DNA from: Actinomycetes bacterium | GTDB lineage: Bacteria > Actinomycetota > Acidimicrobiia > Acidimicrobiales > Palsa-688 | DNA: 39,538 nt | Assembly (NCBI GenBank): GCA_021828685.1 | Contig: JAJZDJ010000008.1 | Coordinates: forward strand, 1-39,538 | Reading direction: 5' to 3' | In this document: positions 28,679 to 36,277 of the stretch, one piece after another | How the letters are laid out: each line of letters opens with the position of its first letter | Numbering within the stretch: position 1 is the stretch's first letter | Position numbers and translations under genes: made by a program | The notes under the pieces: generated by a model | Database searches by the model: none | What the model saw: the letters and a program-made list of their open reading frames with translations, nothing else | What the model was told of the DNA's origin: nothing

Positions 28679-30430
28679 GCCGCTAGGTGCGGCGAACCAC
28701 AATGCGGCATTCCCGGGTATCACCATCTCGGGGGCACCAGGAACTGCGCCGCCAGGAGCAGCGGCGCCAGGAGCGGCGCCACGGCCAAGCTCGAAACTCG
28801 CAATCACGACAGGGCCGACGGCGATAGCTTCGGGCGGGATCTCCTGCGGGTCGTCTGAGCAGTTGACGACGCAGCAGAATCGGCCACCCCTCGCGAAGGC
28901 AACCACGCCCGGCGGACCGTCCAGCCACTCGAGTCCGATGTCACTTCGAAGCGCGTCGAGCTTTGCTCGCTCACCGATTGCGCGGCGGTAGAGGTTGAGC
29001 GTCGACCTCTCGTCGGCGTTCTCGGCCTCGACCGAAAGCTTCGCCCACGAGGAAGGCTGCGGGAGCCAAGCTTCGCCCGTGGAGAATCCGAACGACGGCC
29101 CATTCACGTCCCAAGGCAACGGCACGCGGCAGCCGTCCCTGCCTCGGACCTTGCCCCCGGTGCGTATGAAGGTCGGATCCTGGAGAACCTCGTCGGGCAG
29201 GTCGAGCACTTCGGGCAGGCCGAGCTCTTCGCCCTGATATAGGAACACCGCCCCGGGAAGCGCAAGCATGAGCAGGAGCGCGGCACGCGCCCGCTCGACA
29301 CCCACCTCGCCTCCCCCGTATCTCGTTGGGTGCCGAACGACGTCGTGATTTGACAGCACCCATGTCGGGATAGCCTCGACCTCCGCTAGGTTCGCCAACG
29401 TCGACGAGATCGTCTCGCGGAATGCGTCAGCGTCCCAATCGCATTTTAGGAAGTCGAAGTTGAACGCCATGTGGAGCTCGTCCGGTCGCAGATAACGCGC
29501 CAGACGGCCCGGGCCTTTCACCCACGCCTCTGCTAGGAACACCCGCTCCCCTGGATAGCTGTCCAACACCTTCCGCCAGCGTCTGTAGATGTCGTGCACG
29601 CCGTCACGGTCCCAGTAAGGGTGATCGCCGTCCGCAATGGCGCTTCCAGTACTGTCACTTTGTGGTGTCGGCCCGTCGTTCGATGCTAGGGCAGCCTCGT
29701 CTAGGTCGGGTAGATCCGGGTGCTTGACCATCCCGTGTGCGACGTCTATGCGAAACCCGTCGACTCCTCGCTCCAGCCAGAAACGCAAGACCTCGTCGAA
29801 GTAATCCCTCACCTCTTCGCTTTGCCAGTTGAGGTCAGGTTGGCCTGGAGCGAACAGATGGAGGTACCAGTCGCCATCCACGTCGGATACTCTGCTCCAC
29901 GCCGGTCCGCCGAACACGCTTCGCCAGTTGTTCGGCGGCTCGGCGCCGCCCGGGCCTGACCCCGGCCGAAAAATGTATCTGTCCCGCTCTTTGCTGCCCG
30001 GTCGCGCATAGAGCGCCGCCTGGAACCACTCGTGTGCCGACGAGGTGTGATTGGGCACCAAATCGACGAGGACTCGCATTCCCATAGCGTGAGCCTCATT
30101 CAGCAGTTCGTCGAAATCCTCGATGTCGCCAAAAACCGGGTCGACGTCGAAATAGTCGGCCACGTCGTAGCCGCCGTCTTCTTGTGGTGACCTGTAGAAA
30201 GGATTGATCCATATTCCGTCGACACCGAGACCCCGGATGTAATCGAGGCGCGACCGCACCCCGGGAAGGTCCCCCACCCCGTCGCCGGTCGTGTCGACAA
30301 AGCTGCGCAAGTAGACCTGATACATCACCGCGTCCTGCCACCAGGGGGCCGGCCACTTCGAGCCGGACGATTCGCTAGTGTCGGCTACGCGGTCCGAAGA
30401 TATTCGCTGACGCTGCTTGTCGTCGCCCAT
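28667..30430 (-). CDS. GH13 alpha-glucosidase (second copy type)
   Basis: This 587-residue enzyme has VMYQVYLRSFVDTTGDGVGD, VDLVPNHTSSAHEWF, nucleophile Asp in GVDGFRIDVAHGM, acid Glu in VFLAEAW and the Asp in WVLSNHDVVRHPTRYG. It resembles the actinobacterial AglA-type (GH13_30) alpha-glucosidases and differs clearly from the GH13 protein at 17.6 kb. The C-terminus has an Ala/Pro/Gly-rich insertion (GAAPGAAAPGGAVPGAP) inside the last beta-domain. It probably releases glucose from maltose, sucrose or trehalose-like sugars in the cytosol. Confidence 0.92.
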   Translation of the reverse strand: MGDDKQRQRISSDRVADTSESSGSKWPAPWWQDAVMYQVYLRSFVDTTGDGVGDLPGVRSRLDYIRGLGVDGIWINPFYRSPQEDGGYDVADYFDVDPVFGDIEDFDELLNEAHAMGMRVLVDLVPNHTSSAHEWFQAALYARPGSKERDRYIFRPGSGPGGAEPPNNWRSVFGGPAWSRVSDVDGDWYLHLFAPGQPDLNWQSEEVRDYFDEVLRFWLERGVDGFRIDVAHGMVKHPDLPDLDEAALASNDGPTPQSDSTGSAIADGDHPYWDRDGVHDIYRRWRKVLDSYPGERVFLAEAWVKGPGRLARYLRPDELHMAFNFDFLKCDWDADAFRETISSTLANLAEVEAIPTWVLSNHDVVRHPTRYGGGEVGVERARAALLLMLALPGAVFLYQGEELGLPEVLDLPDEVLQDPTFIRTGGKVRGRDGCRVPLPWDVNGPSFGFSTGEAWLPQPSSWAKLSVEAENADERSTLNLYRRAIGERAKLDALRSDIGLEWLDGPPGVVAFARGGRFCCVVNCSDDPQEIPPEAIAVGPVVIASFELGRGAAPGAAAPGGAVPGAPEMVIPGNAALWFAAPSGSAP

Positions 30431-30437
30431 CGCATAG

Positions 30438-30443
30438 ACGCTA
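30438..30443 (-). promoter_or_regulatory. Leaderless -10 box of the second GH13 gene
   Basis: TAGCGT on the minus strand lies 7 nt before the ATG at 30430, within the 10-mer GCTAGCGTCT that recurs at the next gene upstream. Confidence 0.6.
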
Positions 30444-30478
30444 GCTTCCAGTCGCGGTCGCGCCCACCTGCCGGTCTC

Positions 30479-31438
30479 TCAGCTGTTCGCACGCCAGTAC
30501 AGACCTGCCATCGCGTCGAACACTGAGCCCCCGCTTCCACGCCGCATCTCCAGGGTCGCCCCAAGATCCCGGTAGACGGCGCGCACATTGACCGCCATCC
30601 GCTCGGCGTCGGTCCACCCGGAATATGGCCCCGTGCCGATATCAGCCGCCGCCTCGGGCGCGCTCAACCCGGAGCGGAAACGCTCCCCCGCCTCGGCGGT
30701 CAACCACTCGAAGTAGCCGACCAGGTCGTCGAGCACTGAGGGACCAGCCAAGGGGCCGTGACCCGGCACGATCACCGACAAGTCGAGGGATGCAAGCCTC
30801 TTGCAAGCATCGACCCAGTTCGCGACCGGCCCAGCCCACACGATTGGGTGACCTCCGTGGAAGACGATGTCGCCGGTGAAGACAACCCGCTCGTCGGGTA
30901 GGTACACGATCACGTCACCGCCGGTGTGAGCCGGGCCGACTTCCATCAAGGCGACCCGCCGGTCGCCGACGCTAAGTTCGAGCTCTCCGTCGAAGGTCGT
31001 GCTCGGCGCGACGGGCTCGATGCCCTCAAAGTCAAAGACACCGAAAATCCGCTCCAAGAACCGCCCGGTGGCCCCCATCTCAGGCGTGTGAGCCATCATC
31101 TCGGCGAGCTCGGACGCCGGCGACTTCGCCATCTCCTCGGCGCAAGCCGTGGACGCGATGATCTGCGCCTCGGCGAGCAGCGAGTTCCCATAGCAGTGAT
31201 CGCCGTTGGCGTGAGTGTTGACAACCGTCGTGATCGGGGCATCCGCGGTAGCCACCCTTCGCAACTCGGCGAGCATTTCCGCCGTCAGTTTCAGGTCGAA
31301 AAGCGTGTCTACGAGCAGTGATCCCGCTGACCCGTGAACCAGGCCGGCATTGGACCATCCCCAGCTGCCGTCCGGCTGGAGGTAGGCCCACACGCCGTCG
31401 GCGACCTCCACTGCCCCTTTCTCATATGGCGAACCCAT
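30479..31438 (-). CDS. MBL-fold metallo-hydrolase
   Basis: This 319-residue protein has the metal-binding motif VVNTHANGDHCYGN (HxNxDH form), VGPAHTGGDVIVYLP, FTGDIVFHGGHP and VIVPGHGPLAG, the order of a metallo-beta-lactamase-fold hydrolase. Asn replaces the second His of the usual HxHxDH, a change also seen in the THxNGDH subgroup. The C-terminal part is helical. The ATG at 31438 follows a TAGCGT box at 7 nt. The open frame upstream crosses the tRNA gene and is not coding. The substrate is unknown. Confidence 0.85.
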   Translation of the reverse strand: MGSPYEKGAVEVADGVWAYLQPDGSWGWSNAGLVHGSAGSLLVDTLFDLKLTAEMLAELRRVATADAPITTVVNTHANGDHCYGNSLLAEAQIIASTACAEEMAKSPASELAEMMAHTPEMGATGRFLERIFGVFDFEGIEPVAPSTTFDGELELSVGDRRVALMEVGPAHTGGDVIVYLPDERVVFTGDIVFHGGHPIVWAGPVANWVDACKRLASLDLSVIVPGHGPLAGPSVLDDLVGYFEWLTAEAGERFRSGLSAPEAAADIGTGPYSGWTDAERMAVNVRAVYRDLGATLEMRRGSGGSVFDAMAGLYWRANS

Positions 31439-31445
31439 TGCCGAG

Positions 31446-31451
31446 ACGCTA
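31446..31451 (-). promoter_or_regulatory. Leaderless -10 box of the MBL-fold gene
   Basis: TAGCGT on the minus strand lies 7 nt before the ATG at 31438, inside GCTAGCGTCT, identical to the box of the GH13 gene that follows on the same strand. Confidence 0.6.
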
Positions 31452-31556
31452 GCCCACCGATTTTCCACGGTGCTAGCGAGGGCGTAGGACGGTGTAGGCG
31501 GGGACGAGTGTCTGTCGTGGGCTAACGATCCGACTCTAGTATGCTCTCTGCCGTCC

Positions 31557-31642
31557 GGAGGGGTGCGAGAGCGGCCGAATCGGACGGTCTCGAAAACCGT
31601 TGTGTCCAGTGGGCACCGTGGGTTCAAATCCCACTCCCTCCG
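31557..31642 (+). tRNA. tRNA-Ser (anticodon CGA)
   Basis: The 86-nt class II tRNA has acceptor arms GGAGGGG and TCCCTCC with discriminator G, anticodon arm ACGGT-CTCGAAA-ACCGT (anticodon CGA, reading UCG), a long variable arm (GTGTCC loop GGGCAC) and a T-arm GTGGG-TTCAAAT-CCCAC. CCA is not encoded. TAGTAT or TATGCT at 31537-31545 is a plausible -10 box. Confidence 0.96.
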
Positions 31643-31646
31643 CAAA

Positions 31647-31671
31647 AGGGTCCTTCCGACAGGTGGACCCT
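31647..31671 (+). terminator. Hairpin after tRNA-Ser
   Basis: AGGGTCC (31647-31653) and GGACCCT (31665-31671) form a perfect 7-bp stem with an 11-nt loop, 5 nt past the tRNA end. There is no U-run, so it may act as a processing signal or a weak terminator. Confidence 0.45.
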
Positions 31672-31780
31672 ATAGTGACGAAGCTCCGGTCCGGCGGCCC
31701 TTTCCGGGTCCCGGGCCAGGGGCCATAGTCGCGCAGTTCGGAGATAGCGCTGCAGCCCAGCCGATCGTTCGCCCTGCCCG

Positions 31781-31984
31781 CTAACCTCGGCGAGCCCTGC
31801 CCCATAGGAGGCGGCCGACACCTCCGACGACGATCACAAGAAGAGTCAACTTGATGACAGTCCAAAAGATGCCGACCACCGCGTCGACCGCCGAAAGCGC
31901 AAACAGCGCCACGACCAGGATTGCGGTGCCCGCAACCGCGGCCTTGACCATCGAGTGACTGCGTCGGGCGGGTTCTATGGACAT
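31781..31984 (-). CDS. Small two-segment membrane protein
   Basis: This 67-residue protein begins MSIEPARRSHSMVKAAVAG and has two hydrophobic segments (about residues 13-33 and 37-57), ending in Trp-Gly-Arg-Ala-Arg-Arg-Gly. GGAGGTG lies directly upstream of the ATG. It is divergent from fxsA, 49 nt away. I do not recognise a family. The positive C-terminus fits a small inner-membrane protein. Confidence 0.7.
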   Translation of the reverse strand: MSIEPARRSHSMVKAAVAGTAILVVALFALSAVDAVVGIFWTVIKLTLLVIVVGGVGRLLWGRARRG

Positions 31985-32022
31985 TCGACACCTCCGAGCC
32001 GGAATTCGACCTTTTTCAACAG

Positions 32023-32028
32023 TACTCT
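32023..32028 (+). promoter_or_regulatory. Leaderless -10 box of fxsA
   Basis: TACTCT lies 5 nt before the GTG at 32034, and no SD sequence is present. Confidence 0.5.
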
Positions 32029-32033
32029 GAAGT

Positions 32034-32513
32034 GTGGTCCTGGTAGGAGCGGTCGTATTCATCGCTTCTGAGATCGGCGCGTTCGTCGCTGTTGCGTCCC
32101 AAATCGGCGTCCTATGGGCACTTCTGATCCTATTTGGGGTGAGTGCCCTTGGTCCGGTCATAGTCCGCCGGGTGGGACTTGGGGTCATCGCCCATACGCA
32201 GCAGCGCTTGGCGGCCGGCGGACTTCCGACTGCCGAGATAATGGACGGCTTCGTGGTCCTCCTTGGGGGCGCCTTTATCGCCATCCCAGGCTTCGTTGGC
32301 GACGCGATCGGCCTCAGCCTCATGCTCGCCCCGGTTCGCCGACTCGTTGTTAGGCTTGTCGGCAACCGCCTCGCGGGACAAGTGCACCGCTTCCCCTACG
32401 GCGCCTCGGGGGTCGTTGACGGCCGGTCGGGGGTCGTTGACGCCCGATCGTGGGAGCCCGATGCCCCCGGAGGTTCGCTGGAACGCCCGAGCGACCAGAC
32501 GCCCTCCGACTGA
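32034..32513 (+). CDS. fxsA: FxsA family membrane protein
   Basis: This 159-residue protein has three to four hydrophobic segments (from residue 1, AVVFIASEIGAFVAVASQIG, LWALLILFGVSALGPVIVRR and, later, GFVVLLGGAFIAIPGFVGDA) and the conserved FxsA order with a short Arg-rich loop before QQRLAAGGLP. The last 40 residues are polar and contain a duplicated SGVVDGR/SGVVDAR unit. FxsA of E. coli was linked to suppression of F-plasmid exclusion of phage T7; its role here is unknown. Confidence 0.88.
   Translation: MVLVGAVVFIASEIGAFVAVASQIGVLWALLILFGVSALGPVIVRRVGLGVIAHTQQRLAAGGLPTAEIMDGFVVLLGGAFIAIPGFVGDAIGLSLMLAPVRRLVVRLVGNRLAGQVHRFPYGASGVVDGRSGVVDARSWEPDAPGGSLERPSDQTPSD
32408..32449. repeat. fxsA: Two 21-bp tandem repeats in the fxsA 3' end
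   Basis: GGGGGTCGTTGACGGCCGGTC is followed directly by a copy with two base changes, in frame, giving a duplicated seven-residue unit. Confidence 0.85.
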
Positions 32514-32543
32514 TCCGCGACCCTTACGAGGCGATGCACGCGT

Positions 32544-32579
32544 GCCCGGGTGAGCCTCCAGTTGAAGAATCACCCGGGC
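32544..32579. terminator. Bidirectional hairpin between convergent fxsA and the DUF5666-like gene
   Basis: GCCCGGGTGA (32544-32553) and TCACCCGGGC (32570-32579) make a perfect 10-bp stem with a 16-nt loop, sited between two convergent genes. The GC-rich stem without a clear U-run suits a shared terminator in a high-GC genome. Confidence 0.65.
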
Positions 32580-32649
32580 GCGAAGCGGGCGTAGCCGCGA
32601 GGCCAGGTCTTAGCCGGGCTGCCAATTGTGGGGTAGCCGGCGCGTTGGA

Positions 32650-33309
32650 TCAGGCAGCAGCCCCGCTGGATGCGGGAGCCGCAGGCGGGGGTCCAAACCC
32701 GAACGCAGTCCTGCTAGCGCCGATCTTGGTGACGTCGGTTATAGACGTCGCCGTTTCAGTTCCAGACTGCGTCACAGCGCTGATTCGTACCGTGTCCTTA
32801 GCCGCGACTGCGCCGATCCCGTTCGCCTGTGAGTCGACGACAGTCGAGGAGGTAACAGCGTAGGTGTGGCTGTAACCGTCGGCGCTCGTTACCGTGATGG
32901 AAGTCGACGACGCAGAGTTGACGGTCCCAACCTGGCTCTCGACCGTCTGGTAGGCGCCCGAGGCGGTCTTGACGGTGTACACCCCGTGCAGGACGTCGCC
33001 TCCCATCATCGGGCCGCCGAAGCCGCCGAAGCCGCCGGGACCGAAGTGGCCGGGGGTTCCGAGGGGCGCCGGTGTGGGTGTCGAGCCCGAGGAGCTGGAC
33101 GAGGAGCTGGCCGATGACCCAGAGGAAGTCGACGTCGCCAGCGACGCCGACGAGCTGTGAGTGGAAGGAGAACCAGAGAGAGCGAACGCTGCGCCGGCAC
33201 CCCCGAAGCCGAGGAGGGCGGTGAGGCCCACGGTGGCCGCCGCACGGGACATTTTCCTCTTCGGGCGTTTAGGCGCCTCGAAGGGCTGATCGTAAGGCTG
33301 ATTGGTCAT
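32650..33309 (-). CDS. Membrane-anchored or secreted protein, DUF5666-like
   Basis: This 219-residue protein has a charged cytosolic N-terminus (MTNQPYDQPFEAPKRPKRKM), one hydrophobic segment (about residues 22-44), a long Ser/Thr/Gly-rich linker (residues 47-100) and a C-terminal beta-rich domain (YTVKTASGAYQTVESQVGTV, SASSTSITVTSADGYSHTYA). The repeat of short beta strands resembles the DUF5666/OB-like family of cell-surface proteins. AAAGGA lies upstream of the ATG (33309). It may act in the envelope; no function is known. Confidence 0.72.
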   Translation of the reverse strand: MTNQPYDQPFEAPKRPKRKMSRAAATVGLTALLGFGGAGAAFALSGSPSTHSSSASLATSTSSGSSASSSSSSSGSTPTPAPLGTPGHFGPGGFGGFGGPMMGGDVLHGVYTVKTASGAYQTVESQVGTVNSASSTSITVTSADGYSHTYAVTSSTVVDSQANGIGAVAAKDTVRISAVTQSGTETATSITDVTKIGASRTAFGFGPPPAAPASSGAAA

Positions 33310-33587
33310 TTTTTTACATCCTTTCGTAGTTGCATTGGACGTCGGCCGGCAGCACCGGCACCGCTTCGACAACTCGATGATCGTTCGCAGCCCTGAGCGC
33401 GGACTTAGACATCCTTTGGGATCCTCTGGCTTTCGCCTTGGAAAAGCCTTGGAGAAAGGGGCCCGGAATCTATGTGGGCGCGCCCAGCGGAAGCGCCGGC
33501 GGAAAATATGCTGGCTGGGCTGATGTCCCTTCCTCCGCTCTCCTCCAGCTTCACGACGACCTCGATCCAGGCCGAAACGCCGCGGCC

Positions 33588-34874
33588 GTGACGTCACCGA
33601 ATCGACTCGGTTGGCTTCGAGGGGGTGCCCGGTACCGTGTTCCGATCCTCGCAGTGACAGCTCTCATCGCTGCACTCTTCGCCAACCTGCTCCCGCCTTT
33701 CGACCTGCTCGTCTTCATCCGGGCGGGCCGAGCCGTCCTCGACGGGGTGAGCCCCTACTCCTCCGTCCACTCGAGCACGTTTCTGACGGGGCACGCCTTC
33801 GTGTACCCGCTGTTCGTGGCGTGGATCTTCGCTCCCGTTGCGTTGCTCCCGTTGCATGTTGCGGAGGTTCTCTGCGAAATAGCGTCCGTGGGGGCGGTCG
33901 TCGGCGGCTGCCGCCTGCTCGGTCGGCGCGAACCGCTCGTGCCGGTCTTGGTGCTTGCGAGCGCCACGACGATCGTCGGACTGCAGATGGGCACGATCAA
34001 CGCCTTTTTGATGCTCGGTCTCGGGCTGGCGTGGCGATGCAGGGACCGGCATCCGATCCTCGCCGGCGTCCTGATCGGCCTGATCGGTGCGGGCAAGTTG
34101 TTCCTGCTGCCGCTCATCCTCTGGCCGTTGGTCACGAAGCGATACCGCAGCGCTGTGGCAGCGTCGCTCACCGCTGCCTCCTTGATCGGGGCGGGGATCA
34201 TCGTCGGCCCTGTCGGAGCGCGCAGCTATGTTGCGATGCTGGGAGTCCTGGAGCGAAACGAGGTGACCCACAGCTGGTCGCTCGCCTCCATGCTGAGCGC
34301 CCTCGGGGTCGCTGTCCCTTCTGCCACGAAGATCGCACCGTTGCTCGTCGCGCCGGGGCTCGCCCTACTTTGGGGCCGGCGGCACCGCTTCGCCGACAAG
34401 CAGGTGCTAGGCCTGCTCATACTGGCGAGCCTGTTGGCAAGTCCGATCCTGTGGAGCTCTTATCTGCTCTTAGCGCAGGCAGCGCTTCTGCTCGTTGGGG
34501 CAGGAGAACTGACCTTGGCGTTCGCCGGACTCGCAAGCTGGGTGTTGGTAACCCCTGACGTGGCCTCTCCGGTGCGCATCGCCATCGGAGCCGCTCTTAG
34601 CGGCGCCCTCTTCGTGGTCATGCTCGTAGCGTCCGGCAAGGGGCACAGGAGCGCTCGATGGGATATCACCAGAGCCCTTCGCAATGAGGCAACCGCTAAG
34701 GTCGCCCTCGCTCTGGTAGGCGTCGCCACGCTCGGATACCTCCTCCTTCCCCCGGCCCTGCGGAGTCCTCTCCCGGCCCTCGGGGCCATAGCCGCCGTCG
34801 GACTGTTGACGCTCCGTCCTTCAACCCGTTTCGCCGGAAGGGCGCTGCGCTGGGCCAGCCGCAGACCGGGTTGA
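33588..34874 (+). CDS. GT87/DUF2029-type membrane glycosyltransferase
   Basis: This 428-residue integral membrane protein has about ten hydrophobic segments. The N-terminal loop FDLLVFIRAGRAVLDGVSPY with acidic Asp, and LQMGTINAFLMLGLGLAWRC, are typical of the GT87 alpha-mannosyltransferases of actinobacteria, which use polyprenol-phosphate mannose. A GT2 mannosyltransferase that makes that donor is encoded at 15.7 kb. The GTG start at 33588 is a guess; no SD sequence or -10 box is convincing and the frame extends upstream to 33438. The 3' end overlaps rarA by 54 bp. Confidence 0.8.
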   Translation: MTSPNRLGWLRGGARYRVPILAVTALIAALFANLLPPFDLLVFIRAGRAVLDGVSPYSSVHSSTFLTGHAFVYPLFVAWIFAPVALLPLHVAEVLCEIASVGAVVGGCRLLGRREPLVPVLVLASATTIVGLQMGTINAFLMLGLGLAWRCRDRHPILAGVLIGLIGAGKLFLLPLILWPLVTKRYRSAVAASLTAASLIGAGIIVGPVGARSYVAMLGVLERNEVTHSWSLASMLSALGVAVPSATKIAPLLVAPGLALLWGRRHRFADKQVLGLLILASLLASPILWSSYLLLAQAALLLVGAGELTLAFAGLASWVLVTPDVASPVRIAIGAALSGALFVVMLVASGKGHRSARWDITRALRNEATAKVALALVGVATLGYLLLPPALRSPLPALGAIAAVGLLTLRPSTRFAGRALRWASRRPG

Positions 34875-36209
34875 CCGGCTGCGGGTCGTAAGGTCCTTCT
34901 CTGCGCCTTGGGACGACGGCTCGTAGTATCGCCGTGCGTCGAGGCCTTCGGGCATGTAACGCTGCTCGACCCAACCGCCCTCGAAGTCGTGGGGATAGCG
35001 GTAGCCCTCCCCGTGGCCGAGATCGGCAGCCCCCGCATAGTGACTGTCGCGCAGGTGTGCCGGAACCGGACCCGCAGGCCTAGCGCGAACGTCTTCGAGC
35101 GCCGACCAGACCGCCAGTGCTGTCCTGTTGGACTTAGGGGCCATCGACAGGTGAACCACGGCTTGGGCGAGATTCAGCTGCGCCTCGGGGAGACCCACAT
35201 ATTCGACGGCGTGCGCTGCTGCTGTAGCCACAAGCAGGCTCGTCGGGTCTGCCATGCCGATGTCCTCACTCGCGAGCACGACCAGGCGCCGCGCGATAAA
35301 ACGCGGGTCTTCCCCCGCGACGATCATCCTCGCAAGCCAGTGCAGGCCCGCGTCAGGGTCGGACCCTCTGATCGACTTGATCAAGGCGCTCACTACGTCG
35401 TAGTGGTCGTCCCTGCCCCAAGTGATCGCCCTGGCGGAGCGGGCAGTCTCCACGTCACCCAACTTCACGTGGCGTGAGTCGCCAGCAACGGCGATAGCTA
35501 CCTCGAGGGTCGTGAGGAGGGCTCGACCGTCACCGCCGACCGAGCCGACCAGTGCGTCGGCAGCGTCGGGAGCGATCCTCGCATCTTCGGCAGTGAGTGC
35601 CCGCTCGAGCAGGGACTTCAAAGCCGGCTCGCTTAGAGGTTCCAGCCGCAGCAGGGTGGAGCGGGAGAGGAGGGGTCCGTTGACCTCGAAGTAAGGGTTT
35701 TCTGTCGTAGCTCCGATCAGGGTGAGAGTGCCGTCCTCGACGCTCGGAAGTAGGGCGTCCTGCTGGGACTTGGAGAAGCGGTGCACCTCATCGACGAGTA
35801 GCACCGTCGCGATCGACGTTTCGCCGAGGCGCCCCCGAGCCCGCTCCGTCGCGTCCCGCACGTCTTTGACCCCGGCCGTCACGGCGCTCAGCGCTTCGAA
35901 TGCGGCGCCGACGGAGTCCGCGAGCAGCCGCGCGATCGTCGTCTTTCCTGTACCGGGAGGCCCCCACAGGATCAGCGACGTTAGGCGTCGGGTGTCGACG
36001 AGCGCCCGGAGAACTCCTCTCGGGCCCAGAAGGTGGTCTTGGCCGACGACGTCCTCGAGACGACGAGGCCGCAGCCTGGCAGCAAGCGGCCCTCTCGCTC
36101 GGAGGTTTTCTGCCAGCGCGTGCTCGAAAAGGCTCGGCGAAGATCCCCCGTCAGCGGCCGCCGAGGATCGCCGGCCGTCGCTGTTCGCCACGACACCACT
36201 GTGGCGCAT
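34821..36209 (-). CDS. rarA: Replication-associated recombination protein A (RarA/MgsA AAA ATPase)
   Basis: This 462-residue AAA+ ATPase has Walker A GPPGTGKTT (residues 83-91), Walker B TVLLVDEVHRFSKSQQDALL, sensor-1 LIGATTENPYFEVN and the C-terminal tetramerisation region (DPDAGLHWLARMIVAGEDPR, EDIGMADPTSL, EAQLNLAQAVVHL). RarA works at stalled replication forks. The ATG at 36209 is chosen; an upstream start at 36251 would add 14 residues. It diverges from the CoA-transferase gene. Confidence 0.95.
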   Translation of the reverse strand: MRHSGVVANSDGRRSSAAADGGSSPSLFEHALAENLRARGPLAARLRPRRLEDVVGQDHLLGPRGVLRALVDTRRLTSLILWGPPGTGKTTIARLLADSVGAAFEALSAVTAGVKDVRDATERARGRLGETSIATVLLVDEVHRFSKSQQDALLPSVEDGTLTLIGATTENPYFEVNGPLLSRSTLLRLEPLSEPALKSLLERALTAEDARIAPDAADALVGSVGGDGRALLTTLEVAIAVAGDSRHVKLGDVETARSARAITWGRDDHYDVVSALIKSIRGSDPDAGLHWLARMIVAGEDPRFIARRLVVLASEDIGMADPTSLLVATAAAHAVEYVGLPEAQLNLAQAVVHLSMAPKSNRTALAVWSALEDVRARPAGPVPAHLRDSHYAGAADLGHGEGYRYPHDFEGGWVEQRYMPEGLDARRYYEPSSQGAEKDLTTRSRSTRSAAGPAQRPSGETG

Positions 36210-36277
36210 GGGTGGCCGCCCGCGAAACTCGCTAACTTCGAACGGCTCCACTACCTACGCCTACCGAGGGAGGAGAA

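Noticed and set aside
31536..31645. Extended N-terminus of the MBL-fold gene across the tRNA
   Set aside because: The open frame passes through tRNA-Ser and loses protein-like composition; the ATG at 31438 has a clear -10 box.
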